A stretch of DNA of 31,664 nucleotides from Pseudomonadota bacterium (GTDB lineage: Bacteria > Pseudomonadota > Alphaproteobacteria > Kiloniellales > J153): contig JACZWN010000006.1 of NCBI GenBank assembly GCA_022572105.1, positions 1 through 31,664 of the forward strand, in the 5' to 3' direction. The position numbers and the translations under genes were made by a program. The notes below the pieces were generated by a model that made no database searches, was not told where the DNA came from, and saw nothing but the letters and a program-made list of their open reading frames with translations. How positions within the stretch are numbered: position 1 is the stretch's first letter; every line of letters begins with the position of its first letter. Positions 8,543 to 16,893 of this stretch are shown here, piece by piece.

Positions 8543-9606
8543 GAACCTCCCCCGGTTTCGCCCAGTCGCGGCTGGACCGCTTCGCCTTCACCCGCCCGCA
8601 AACGTAGCAGCAAATCAGCCGCCAGCGACACCGCAATTACCGACGGCTCCTTGCCCTCCAGTCCGGGGAGCCCGATGGGCGCGTGCAGGCGGGCGACGGT
8701 GGCCTCGGAAAGGCCGGCATCCCGCAGCCGGCGGACGAACCGCGCCCGCTTGGTCTTCGAGGCGATGACTCCCAGATAGGCGAAGTCGCCACGGGCCAAC
8801 ACCGTCCGGCAAATTTCCAAGTCGATGGCGTGGGAAAAGGTCATCACGACATGCCAGGCGCCCGCCGGCGCGTGGCGGGCGGCCCGCGCCGGATCGGCGG
8901 CGACCAGGCGGTGGACGCGCGGCGGCATTTCGTCCGGATAGCGGTCGGCGCCGGTGTCCACCCAGTGCACCTCGAACGGCAGATCCGCGAGCACCTTCGC
9001 GGCGGCCCGGCCGACATGGCCGGCGCCGTACAGGAACAACGGCGCCAAATCCGGGCCCAAGGGCTCGGCATACCAGTCGGCGGCAAGGATCGGGCCGCGC
9101 GGCCGGACGCCGGACATCGTTTCGCGGACCAGCCGGCGCAGCGGCAGCGGCCAGTGGTCCCGGTCGTCCTTGCGGTGGCGGGCGAATTCCATCGGCGAAC
9201 CGGGCTTCAGGGGGCGCAGCGCCATGACCTCCGCCGCCTTCTCGCCAGCACCTAGAGCATCGGTCAGGGCCGCCAGTCCCGCCGCCGCCACCACCGCGAA
9301 CAGCAGCCGCACGTGGCCGCCGCAGCACTGTCCGAGAGACGGGCCGAGCGGATAGTCGCGGACCGAACGCCGCCACCCCGGTGTCGCGGCCCCGCGGTGT
9401 TCCGGCAGCATCTTCCGGGCCGCGTTCAGGGCCTCGTGCTCCAACGCCCCGCCGCCGATGGTGCCGGTGAAGACCTCCGCCGCGACCGTCATGGCGGCGC
9501 CGGCGCCGCGCGGGGCCGAGCCGTCGGCGCGGACGATGCTGACCCGGACCACGGGGCCGTGGACGGCGACCATGTCGGCGAGCTCGGCTAGCCAGCCCAT
9601 TGTCAT
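8539..9606 (-). CDS. xdhC: xanthine dehydrogenase accessory protein XdhC
   Basis: XdhC binds molybdenum cofactor, has it sulfurated, and inserts it into xanthine dehydrogenase; it is not part of the final enzyme. The 355-residue product has the XdhC/CoxI N-terminal domain (VSIVRADGSAPRGAGAAMTV, GTIGGGALEHEAL), the Cys motif SLGQCCGGHVRLLF, and a C-terminal Rossmann-like domain with LFLYGAGHVGRAAAKVL. The ATG at 9606 overlaps the xdh stop codon as ATGA, which fixes the start; a second Met two codons later is possible. A much longer upstream open frame lies inside xdh and is a shadow. Its place directly after xdh matches its role. Confidence 0.92.
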   Translation of the reverse strand: MTMGWLAELADMVAVHGPVVRVSIVRADGSAPRGAGAAMTVAAEVFTGTIGGGALEHEALNAARKMLPEHRGAATPGWRRSVRDYPLGPSLGQCCGGHVRLLFAVVAAAGLAALTDALGAGEKAAEVMALRPLKPGSPMEFARHRKDDRDHWPLPLRRLVRETMSGVRPRGPILAADWYAEPLGPDLAPLFLYGAGHVGRAAAKVLADLPFEVHWVDTGADRYPDEMPPRVHRLVAADPARAARHAPAGAWHVVMTFSHAIDLEICRTVLARGDFAYLGVIASKTKRARFVRRLRDAGLSEATVARLHAPIGLPGLEGKEPSVIAVSLAADLLLRLRAGEGEAVQPRLGETGGGS

Positions 9607-12600
9607 GCCGCCAACTCCGATTGCCGTCTTACACGCTCGACGGCGGCGAGGATTCGCTCCGGCGTCGCCGGGGCATCGAGGGCGGGGTATCGCGCGTACC
9701 CGCCGGCCGCGGCGACGGCGTCTGACAGCGCCATCAGGGCCGAGATGCAGAGCATCAGAGGCGGCTCGCCCACGGCTTTCGAGCGGTATATGGTCTGCTC
9801 CGCGTTTTCGCCCCGGCTCCAGATTTTCATCCGCATGTCCGGCGCGCGGTCGCCACAGGTGGGAATCTTGTAGGTGGACGGCGCGTGGGTCCCGAGGGTT
9901 CCCTTTTCGTCCCACCAAAGTTCCTCGGTGGTCAGCCAGCCGACGCCCTGGACGTAGCCGCCCTCTATCTGGCCGAAGTCAATGGCCGGGTTCAGGGATT
10001 TGCCGACGTCGTGCAGGATATCGACGCGGAGGATGCGGTTCTCGCCGGTGAGGGTATCGATGGCGCTCTCGGTCACCGCCGCTCCGTAGGCGAAATAGTA
10101 GAACGGCCGGCCACTGGCCTGTTCCTTGTTCCAATGAATCTTCGGGGTTGCGTAGAAACCGGTCGCCGACAGCGGCACGCGGGCCCGGTAGGCCTCGCCG
10201 ACCAGGTTCTCGAAGGAGACTTCTCCGGTGCCGATGCGGACCCGGCCGGGCAGGAACCGGACCTGGTCCGGCGTCGTTTGCCAACGTTCTGCCGCGAACG
10301 CCGTCAACCGGGCCTTGATCTTGCGGCACGCATTGTCGACCGCCATGCCATTGAGGTCGGCGCCCGCCGAAGCCGCCGTCGCGGAGGTGTTCGGCACCTT
10401 GCCGGTATTGGTGGCCGTGATCTTGACCCTGTCGATATCGACCTGGAACGCCTCGGCGGCGACCTGCGCCACCTTCGTGAACAGCCCCTGACCCATCTCG
10501 GTGCCGCCGTGGTTCAGGTGAATGGAGCCGTCGTTGTAGACGTGCACGAGCGCGCCGGCCTGGTTGAGGAAGGTGAGCGTGAAGGAGATGCCGAACTTCA
10601 CCGGCGTGAGCGCGATGCCGCGCTTGAGGGGACCGCTGGTCCGGTTCCAGGCGCGGATTTCCTCGCGTCGACGATCATAATCGGAGGTCTCGCGCAGCTC
10701 CGCCACCAACTCATCGATGACGCAATCCTCCACCGTCATGCCATAGGGCGTCACCGAACGTTCGCCGAGCGCGCCTTGCCGGTCGTAGAAGTTGGCGCGC
10801 CGGACCTCCAGCGGGTCCTTGCCCAGGACGTGGGCGATTTCGTCCATGACCCGCTCGATGCCGATCATCCCCTGAGGGCCGCCGAAGCCGCGGAAGGCGG
10901 TGTTGGAGACGGTGTTGGTCTTGCAGCGGTACGACGTGATCCGCGCGTTCGGCAGGTAGTACGCGTTGTCGGCGTGGAACATGGCGCGATCGCAGATCGG
11001 CACCGACAGATCGTAGGACATGCCGCAGCGGGCCGCCTGATCGAACTCGACGCCTTGGATGCGGCCGTTCCCGTCGAATCCAACCCTGTAGTCGATGCGA
11101 AAGTCGTGGCGCTTGCCGGTGATGATCATGTCCTGGTCACGGTCGTAGCGGACCTTGGCGGCGCGACCGGTCTTGCTGGCAACGATGGCGGCGGCGGCGG
11201 CCGGCAGGTTGCCGTTGCTTTCCTTGCCGCCGAAGGCACCGCCCATGCGCCGGACTTCCACCGTCACCGCATGGTTGGCCAGGCTCAGCACCTTGGCCAC
11301 CGTGTGTTGGATCTCGCTCGGATGCTGGGACGAACAATGAATGGTGACATCGCCGTCCTCTCCGGGCACGGCCAGCGCGACCTGACCCTCGAGATAAAAA
11401 TGCTCCTGGCCACCGATGGTGACCCGGCCTTCCAGCTTGTGCGGCGCGGCCTCGATGGCCTGGGCGGCGTCGCCCCGGGCCATGACGTAGGGGGCTTCCA
11501 GAAGCGATTCCGCGTCCATGGCCTGATCGATGGTGACGATGGCCGGCAGGTCCTCGTAGTCGATCCGGGCCAAACTTGCCGACGCGCGGGCCGCCTCCAG
11601 ACTCTCGGCGGCGACGGCGAACAATGCTTGGCCGGCATATTCGACCAGACCGTCGGCGAACAGCGGGTCGTCGCCCATGGCCGGGCTGATGTCGTTGGTC
11701 CCGGGGATGTCGGCGGCGCGGACGACACAGACCACGCCGGGGGCGCTTTCCACCGCCGAGAGATCCATGCCCAGTATCCGCGCGTGGGCCCGCTCGCTCA
11801 TCGCCACGTGAACGGATAGCGCACCCGCCGGCGTCGGGATGTCGTCGACGAATATCGCCTCGCCGTCGACGTGCTTGCGGCTGCTGTCGTGGGGCCGCGC
11901 GGTCCGGACGCCGCCCTCGACGCCCTCTTGGGTCTTGGGCCCGACGTTGAGCGAACTCTCCCGACGCGGCCCGGCGAGTGTCGCGCCGCGGCCGACGAGC
12001 CGGGTCTCGGAAAGCGGCCGCTCGCTCTCGGTGTGGTACTTGCGAAGCAGATTGCGCGCCGCCTCCAACCGGTAGCCGGCGCTGGCCCGCATGTCGGTGA
12101 TCGGGGTGAAGTCCGTCTCGAAGGCGGCAACGGCCGCTGCCACGGTCTCCGCCGTCCAGGGTTTTCCCTGTAGCGCGGCCTCGACGGCGCGGGCGCGTTT
12201 TGGAATGGCGGCCAAGCCACCGAAGGCGATTCGCGCCGCCGTCACTTTCCCCCGTTCGACACGCACATCGAAACAGCCGCAAACGGCCGAGATATCCTGG
12301 TCGAAGCGCTTGCTCACCTTGTAGCAGCCGAGCCGTGCGCCCGGGCCCGGGAGCGGGATTTCGATGGCTTCGAGGAGTTCGCCGGGCGCCCGGGCCTGCG
12401 TTCCGTAGTCGATAAAGAAATCCTCGATGGCGAGCCGGCGGGTTTCGCCGGCTTTCCTCAAGACAAGGGTCGCATCGAGAACGATCAGCGCCGGCGGCGT
12501 ATCGCCGATGGGCGAGCCGTTGGCGATGTTGCCGCCGATGGTGCCGGCGTTGCGGACCTGGACCGCTCCGAGACGCCGAATAATTTCACCGAAGTCGGGG

Positions 12601-13433
12601 AAGACGTCGGCGATGGTCGCGAGCGCCTCGGTATAGGTCACGCCGGCGCCGATGGTGAGCCTGTCGGCGCGCCGATCGATCCTTCGAAGTTCGCCGACGC
12701 GGCCCAGGTGGATGACGGTGCCGAGCTTGCGGTGCTCCTTTGTCACCCACAGCCCAACGTCCGTTGCCCCCGAGACCAGCACCGCGTCCGGGTTTTCGGC
12801 GTAACAGGCGGCAAGGCCGTCGAGGTTTCCAGGCGACACGAAGCGCTGGCCGTCGGTGGAAAAATCGATCGTCTCGTCGTCGGCGCATTCCAGGAGCCAC
12901 CGGCTGTCGGCCTCGAGGCGCGATGCTTCCCAATCGGGCACCGGATAGTCATGGGAGGCGGCAAGGGCGGCGGCAATGGGGCCGTAACCGGTGCAACGGC
13001 AAAGGTTTCCGGCCAAGAGGTCGGGCGCGCTTTCGGCGTCCATGGCCTGGCCGGAGAGGTAGGCGGCGTACATGGACATGACGAAGCCCGGCGTGCAGAA
13101 GCCGCATTGCGAGCCGTGCTCGTCGACCATGGCCTGCTGGACCGGATGCAGCCGCCCGTCCGGTGCCTTGAGGTGTTCGACCGTCAGCACCGACTTGCCT
13201 TCCAGCATGCCGACGAACTGCATGCACGCGTTGATAGCGCGATAGCGGACTTCACCGTCCGCCGCCTCGCCGACGACCACCGTACAGGCCCCGCAATCGC
13301 CCTCGGCACAGCCCTCCTTGGTTCCTCGGAGGCCTTGTTCCTCGCGCAAATATTCCAGAAGGGTGAGGGTCGGCAGGGCGCCACGAAGGGTGCGTGTCTC
13401 GCCGTTCAGCCGAAGGGTTACGAAATCGCGCAT
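9603..13433 (-). CDS. xdh: xanthine dehydrogenase, single-chain (2Fe-2S/FAD domains fused to molybdenum subunit)
   Basis: This cytosolic enzyme oxidises hypoxanthine to xanthine and xanthine to urate, normally passing electrons to NAD. All domains are in one 1276-residue chain. The first 2Fe-2S cluster uses Cys 42, 47, 50 and 70; the second uses 110, 113, 145 and 147. The FAD domain spans about 190-480 (SGATDVGLWVT, LGAVQVRNAGTIGGNIANGSP, FFIDYGTQARAPGE). A linker lies at about 485-530, and the molybdopterin domain runs from PHDSSRKHVDGEAIFVDDIP onward. Active-site Glu738 (GGAFGGKE), Arg848 (AFRGFGGPQG) and the catalytic base Glu1223 (KAVGEPPL) are present. Many bacteria, including Rhodobacter, encode these as separate XdhA and XdhB; here they are fused as in eukaryotes. 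GGGGGA precedes the ATG at 13433. Confidence 0.95.
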   Translation of the reverse strand: MRDFVTLRLNGETRTLRGALPTLTLLEYLREEQGLRGTKEGCAEGDCGACTVVVGEAADGEVRYRAINACMQFVGMLEGKSVLTVEHLKAPDGRLHPVQQAMVDEHGSQCGFCTPGFVMSMYAAYLSGQAMDAESAPDLLAGNLCRCTGYGPIAAALAASHDYPVPDWEASRLEADSRWLLECADDETIDFSTDGQRFVSPGNLDGLAACYAENPDAVLVSGATDVGLWVTKEHRKLGTVIHLGRVGELRRIDRRADRLTIGAGVTYTEALATIADVFPDFGEIIRRLGAVQVRNAGTIGGNIANGSPIGDTPPALIVLDATLVLRKAGETRRLAIEDFFIDYGTQARAPGELLEAIEIPLPGPGARLGCYKVSKRFDQDISAVCGCFDVRVERGKVTAARIAFGGLAAIPKRARAVEAALQGKPWTAETVAAAVAAFETDFTPITDMRASAGYRLEAARNLLRKYHTESERPLSETRLVGRGATLAGPRRESSLNVGPKTQEGVEGGVRTARPHDSSRKHVDGEAIFVDDIPTPAGALSVHVAMSERAHARILGMDLSAVESAPGVVCVVRAADIPGTNDISPAMGDDPLFADGLVEYAGQALFAVAAESLEAARASASLARIDYEDLPAIVTIDQAMDAESLLEAPYVMARGDAAQAIEAAPHKLEGRVTIGGQEHFYLEGQVALAVPGEDGDVTIHCSSQHPSEIQHTVAKVLSLANHAVTVEVRRMGGAFGGKESNGNLPAAAAAIVASKTGRAAKVRYDRDQDMIITGKRHDFRIDYRVGFDGNGRIQGVEFDQAARCGMSYDLSVPICDRAMFHADNAYYLPNARITSYRCKTNTVSNTAFRGFGGPQGMIGIERVMDEIAHVLGKDPLEVRRANFYDRQGALGERSVTPYGMTVEDCVIDELVAELRETSDYDRRREEIRAWNRTSGPLKRGIALTPVKFGISFTLTFLNQAGALVHVYNDGSIHLNHGGTEMGQGLFTKVAQVAAEAFQVDIDRVKITATNTGKVPNTSATAASAGADLNGMAVDNACRKIKARLTAFAAERWQTTPDQVRFLPGRVRIGTGEVSFENLVGEAYRARVPLSATGFYATPKIHWNKEQASGRPFYYFAYGAAVTESAIDTLTGENRILRVDILHDVGKSLNPAIDFGQIEGGYVQGVGWLTTEELWWDEKGTLGTHAPSTYKIPTCGDRAPDMRMKIWSRGENAEQTIYRSKAVGEPPLMLCISALMALSDAVAAAGGYARYPALDAPATPERILAAVERVRRQSELAA

Positions 13434-13444
13434 CGCCGTCCCCC

Positions 13445-13798
13445 TTAGCCCCCGCGATAGGTGGAATAGCCGAAGGGCGAAATCAGGAGCGGCACGTGGT
13501 AATGCTGGCCGGCCTCGGCGATGCCGAAGCGGATCGGAACGATGTCGAGGAACCTGGGTTCCGGCAGCGCCACGCCGACGGCCCGGAAGTAGGCGCCGGC
13601 GTGGAACAAAAGTTCGTATTCGCCGGTCCGAAAGCCGTCACCCTCCAACAGCGGCTCGGCACAGCGGCCGTCGTCGTTGGTTGCCACGTCGGCCAACTTC
13701 TCGCGCCCATCGCCGTCCAGGCGATAGAGCTCGACCCGGATTCCGCCGGCCGGCCGGCCGGCCGAGGTGTCGAGCACGTGGGTTGTCAGTCGCCCCAT
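13445..13798 (-). CDS. hiuH: 5-hydroxyisourate hydrolase (transthyretin-like protein)
   Basis: HiuH hydrolyses 5-hydroxyisourate, the product of PuuD, to OHCU, the substrate of UraD. The 117-residue product has normal length. It carries the N-terminal motif LTTHVLDTSAGRPAGGIRVELYRL, an Arg in DDGRCAEPLL, HYHVPLLISPFGYSTYRG, and a C-terminal YRGG where the usual signature is YRGS. The ATG at 13798 starts the conserved core and has GGAA nine bases upstream. An upstream start at 13849 would add an unrelated tail inside the regulatory gap. It is the first gene of the long minus-strand purine operon, and xdh follows after 11 bp. Confidence 0.93.
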   Translation of the reverse strand: MGRLTTHVLDTSAGRPAGGIRVELYRLDGDGREKLADVATNDDGRCAEPLLEGDGFRTGEYELLFHAGAYFRAVGVALPEPRFLDIVPIRFGIAEAGQHYHVPLLISPFGYSTYRGG

Positions 13799-13991
13799 GA
13801 CCGTTGTTCCTACCCCAGCGGCCGTTATTGGTGTTGCGCGGCCGCTCATACACAGTATCGAAGATAACGGTGGCCAATTCCAGCCGATTGGCCATCCTAA
13901 CGAGGCAAATCGACCGCACCATTCGATATTTTATGATAATGAGTAAGAAAATCCGGGCCAATTGTCCATGGGAACCAAACGGAGGGTCGGC
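13799..13991. promoter_or_regulatory. divergent regulatory region with inverted repeat between hiuH and the phosphoribosyltransferase gene
   Basis: This AT-richer gap contains a perfect inverted repeat, TGGCCAAT (13871-13878), 8-base spacer, ATTGGCCA (13887-13894). A third copy of the core GGCCAAT lies at 13956-13962, just before the ribosome site of the plus-strand gene. TATGATAAT at 13932-13940 resembles an extended -10 for the plus strand; no convincing -35 is visible. The repeat lies 73-96 bp upstream of hiuH, a usual place for an operator. No regulator gene is in the window, so the cognate factor is unknown. Confidence 0.5.
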
Positions 13992-14540
13992 ATGGTCGAC
14001 AAGATTTTCGTGACGGCGCAAAGCCTATTGAGCGACTCCTTCCGCCTCGGTCTGAGAATCATGGAGGACGGTTTCCATCCCGACTACATCATCGGCATCT
14101 GGCGCGGCGGCACGCCGGTCGGTATCGCGGTGCAGGAACTGCTGAAATACCACGGATACCCCTCGGACCACATCGCCATCCGCACCTCGTCCTACACCGG
14201 CATCGACGAGCAGAGCGACGAAATTCGCGTGCACGGGCTTCACTACGTCATCGAGAACGTAAACGCGGAGGATTCTCTCCTGATCGTCGACGACGTGTTC
14301 GATTCCGGCCGCTCCATACAGGCGGTTCTGCAACGCATCAGCGAGTTGTCGCGGCGCAACACGCCTGAGGTCGTTCGCGTGGCCACGGTCTATTACAAGC
14401 CCGGCAAGCGAAAGGTCGATCTGGTCCCCGATTACTTCATCCATGAAACCGACGATTGGCTGGTTTTCCCGCACGAGCTCGAGGGCCTGACCCGCGAGGA
14501 AGTGTCCGCTAACAAGCCCATTGCCCTGGGTGGGGACTAG
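13992..14540 (+). CDS. purine-type phosphoribosyltransferase (hypoxanthine/xanthine/guanine family)
   Basis: This is a type I phosphoribosyltransferase predicted to join a purine base to PRPP. The 182-residue product contains the PPi-loop region YIIGIWRGGTPVGIAVQELL (about 32-51) and the PRPP signature LLIVDDVFDSGRSIQ (about 96-110), with the two adjacent acidic residues expected. GGAGGG at 13981-13986 sets the ATG at 13992; an upstream TTG at 13962 is less likely. The gene is divergent from the purine-degradation operon and shares its regulatory gap, so a salvage role (xanthine, hypoxanthine or guanine to the nucleotide) fits. The base specificity cannot be read from the sequence. About 490 bp without a clear gene follow. 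Confidence 0.8.
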   Translation: MVDKIFVTAQSLLSDSFRLGLRIMEDGFHPDYIIGIWRGGTPVGIAVQELLKYHGYPSDHIAIRTSSYTGIDEQSDEIRVHGLHYVIENVNAEDSLLIVDDVFDSGRSIQAVLQRISELSRRNTPEVVRVATVYYKPGKRKVDLVPDYFIHETDDWLVFPHELEGLTREEVSANKPIALGGD

Positions 14541-15029
14541 CGGCCCGTGTGGCGGCGTCGGTCCGCCCCGAAAGGCGACCCCGGCACCAACCCGGACAAA
14601 TCCGTCACCTCAGCCGCCGCGACGACTCCTTCAGCAGAATCGATCGCAAAGCCGCCGGCTTTCTGGGTTCATCTGGAGTAAGATTTAGCAGGTTTTCGAT
14701 ATTGTCCCTTCCATTTAATCGATCTGGACTGTTACGTCGCATCGGCCTGACCTCCATGAGGGGTTTCTCGGCGGAGTTCGCACTACGGCGCCGCCGTGAT
14801 CGGGCTAGCGTCCAGAGAAACCGGGATTCGACCGGCCGAACAATCCCTGGGCGATAACGGTTGGCAATTTGCCGAACGACCGCTGCCGAGCGCGAGCGGC
14901 GTCAAGAAAGAAGCCCCGCAAAAAATAGGCGGCGAGCCGTTCGTAGCGATGACGCAGGGCGATGACCTCGAGCTGCAGCGCGGCGCGGCTTCGGACGCTC
15001 CTTGGTCTAAGTGCCCGAAAATTCTGAGA
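14541..15029. other. decayed intergenic region with a transposase-like remnant
   Basis: No intact gene is visible. On the minus strand, about 14898-14999, one frame reads SRAALQLEVIALRHRYERLAA. The first part resembles the N-terminal region of integrase-type transposases (ALQLEILALRHQL is common there), but the frame soon loses similarity. ACGCTCCTTGGT at 14995-15006 also matches the outer part of the dispersed repeat end described at 24556-24585. The stretch around 14690-14730 is AT-rich compared with its surroundings. The region looks like a site of past insertions. Confidence 0.35.
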
Positions 15030-15833
15030 TCACGAAGCGAGGAATCGCCGCAGGATCGCGTTGTACGGCTCGGGATCCTCGATATAGGGGGCGTGCCCCA
15101 CGCCGCGCAGGATCACGCGTTGGCAGCCTTCGATCATGTGCACGAGTTCGTCTGCCTGGGCGGCCGAAGCGACTTGGTCTTTGTCGGCCGAGATCACCAT
15201 CGTGGGCAAAGCGAGGCTTCGAATAACCTCCGAATTGTCGGTGTTCATGAGCATATGGCATGCTGCACCATAGCCAGATAGACGCGCCTGCGAAGCAATG
15301 CCGGCGACCTTGGCCCGTACGGTCGGGTCGCAGTCGTCCGCCACCATCGTGGCCGCGCGCGCCGCACCGAATTCGGCCGCGGTCAATGCACGAAGTTCGC
15401 TCAGCCGCCTCTCAAAGCCCGCTGCCCGCGCGGCATGACGGGGGCTGCCCCATCCCACAGAGGTGCAGGAGAGAACCAGGTGGCTGACGCGTGCCGGGTA
15501 CCGTGAAGCCAAACGACCTGCGATGACGCCGCCCATGGAGTGCCCGAGCAGCGCGACCGTCTCGAATCCTAGCGCATCGATCAGGCCCAGAGCCGCGGTA
15601 ACATAATCGTCGACACCCGGGGTGGGGTCGGCGAGGTCGTCCGACGCGCCATAGCCCGGGCAGTCCCAGGCAACGACGCGAAACGTATCGCCGAGATTGC
15701 GATACTGAAACTCCCACGACCTCGATGAACCGCCGAGCCCATGCATGAGCACCAGCGGTGTGGCCTGGCCGGCCCCTCTCCAAGCCACTATTCCGTGGGC
15801 CAGATCAGTCGTGGACAGAGGCGGAATCGTCAT
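15030..15833 (-). CDS. alpha/beta hydrolase
   Basis: This 267-residue alpha/beta-fold hydrolase has the oxyanion motif LMHGLGGSSRSWEFQ (about 29-43), the nucleophile elbow LLGHSMGG with Ser99, a likely acid Asp in ISADKDQVA, and the catalytic His in RGVGHAPYIEDP. It has no signal peptide and is probably cytosolic. The overall pattern resembles enol-lactonase and C-C bond hydrolase relatives, but the substrate cannot be read. The ATG at 15833 has GGAGA upstream. It follows the oppF-like gene on the same strand after 58 bp, and that gap contains one copy of the dispersed repeat end (15849-15878). It may be the last gene of the peptide-importer operon or a later addition. Confidence 0.8.
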   Translation of the reverse strand: MTIPPLSTTDLAHGIVAWRGAGQATPLVLMHGLGGSSRSWEFQYRNLGDTFRVVAWDCPGYGASDDLADPTPGVDDYVTAALGLIDALGFETVALLGHSMGGVIAGRLASRYPARVSHLVLSCTSVGWGSPRHAARAAGFERRLSELRALTAAEFGAARAATMVADDCDPTVRAKVAGIASQARLSGYGAACHMLMNTDNSEVIRSLALPTMVISADKDQVASAAQADELVHMIEGCQRVILRGVGHAPYIEDPEPYNAILRRFLAS

Positions 15834-15848
15834 CCTGATTCTCCGGCC

Positions 15849-15878
15849 TTATACCAAGGAGCGTCGATAACGACCCAA
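15849..15878 (+). repeat. solo end of the dispersed inverted-repeat element
   Basis: This 30-bp stretch begins TTATACCAAGGAGCGTCGAT and matches 25 of 30 bases of the left end of the 24305-24585 element. No partner end or internal hairpins follow; the sequence passes directly into the end of the ABC ATPase gene. It is a solo or truncated copy placed between two genes. Confidence 0.7.
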
Positions 15879-15891
15879 TCGGATGCCCATT

Positions 15892-16893
15892 TCAGACGGC
15901 ATCGTTCAAATGGCAGGCCGAGACCCGGCCCGGTGCGACCTCCTTGAGCAGCGGCACCTCGTCTCGGCAGCGATCCATCGCGAACGGGCAGCGCGGATGG
16001 AAGTGGCAACCGGGCGGTGGGTCGAGAGGCGAAGGAATCTCCCCCTTGACCGGCTCGAACCGCCGCCGCCGCGTATCGAGCCGCGGCACTTCCCTGAGCA
16101 GTGCCTGGGTATAGGGGTGGTTCGGTTCGGCGAACAATTCTTCGGTCGTCCCAAGCTCGACGATGCGCCCCAGATACATGATCGCCACGCGATCGGACAG
16201 GTGCTCGACGACGCCCAAATCATGGCTGATGAACAGGTAGGTAAGTCCAAGCTCCTCGCGCAACTTCATGAATAGGTTGAGGATTTGAGCCTGGATCGAG
16301 ACATCCAGCGCCGCCACGGCTTCGTCGCACACGATGAAGTCGGGTTTCACCGCGAGCGCCCTGGCGATGACGAGGCGCTGGCGCTGGCCGCCGGAGAACT
16401 GATGCGGAAAGCGGCGCTTGAAGCTCGGGTCAAGGCCAACGCGAAGCATCATATCGTCGACCCAGTCGTCGATTTCGTCTTTCTTGACCAAACCGTGCAC
16501 CCACGGCGCCTCGCCGATAATGTCGCGCACGCGCATGCGCGGGTTCAGCGAGGCGAAGGGATCCTGAAAGATCATCTGGACCTTGAGCGCGGCGCTCTTC
16601 GCCGCGTCGTGGGACAGAGCGGCAACGTCGTCGCCCCGGAACAGGATGCTCCCCTCGCTCTGCATCAATATGCCCACGACGATTCGCCCGATCGTCGATT
16701 TCCCGCAACCGGACTCGCCAGCGAGGCCCAACACCTCGCCCTCGCCGACGAAGAGGCTCACGCGGTCGACCGCCTGGACGGCCTGCTCGCGCACGTTCAT
16801 GCCCAGGGCGCCGAGCAGCTTCTCCGCCAGGTCGAGCGTCTTTACGAAGCGCTTGGAGACGTTGCGCAGCTCGATGATGGGCGGCGCGCTCAC
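15892..16893 (-). CDS. dipeptide/oligopeptide ABC transporter ATP-binding protein (OppF/DppF type)
   Basis: This is one of two ATPases of a peptide-type importer. The 333-residue product has Walker A GESGCGKST (about 59-67), Q-loop MIFQDPFASLNPRM, signature FSGGQRQRLVIARAL, Walker B FIVCDEAVAALDVS, H-loop FISHDLGVVEHL, and the C-terminal oligo/dipeptide domain (HPYTQALL through CHFHPRCPFAMDRC). Pro is replaced by Ala in the usual DEP of Walker B, while the catalytic Glu is kept. The GTG at 16893 overlaps the stop of the preceding ATPase gene as GTGA. A longer frame to 17481 is a shadow of that gene. The stop is 58 bp from the hydrolase start. Confidence 0.92.
   Translation of the reverse strand: MSAPPIIELRNVSKRFVKTLDLAEKLLGALGMNVREQAVQAVDRVSLFVGEGEVLGLAGESGCGKSTIGRIVVGILMQSEGSILFRGDDVAALSHDAAKSAALKVQMIFQDPFASLNPRMRVRDIIGEAPWVHGLVKKDEIDDWVDDMMLRVGLDPSFKRRFPHQFSGGQRQRLVIARALAVKPDFIVCDEAVAALDVSIQAQILNLFMKLREELGLTYLFISHDLGVVEHLSDRVAIMYLGRIVELGTTEELFAEPNHPYTQALLREVPRLDTRRRRFEPVKGEIPSPLDPPPGCHFHPRCPFAMDRCRDEVPLLKEVAPGRVSACHLNDAV

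Noticed and set aside
9885..11819. 644-codon plus-strand open frame opposite xdh
   Set aside because: The opposite strand encodes xanthine dehydrogenase with all catalytic motifs; this frame has none.
13746..13763. GC-only palindrome of repeated GGCC in hiuH
   Set aside because: It encodes the conserved AGRPAGG segment of the protein, so coding constraint explains it.
14551..14567. GGCGG/CCGCC hairpin after the phosphoribosyltransferase gene
   Set aside because: A 5-bp stem with a 7-base loop and no U-tract is expected by chance at this GC content.
14605..14757. 50-residue minus-strand open frame in the gap after the phosphoribosyltransferase gene
   Set aside because: It has no recognised motif and no clear ribosome site, and it lies in decayed sequence.
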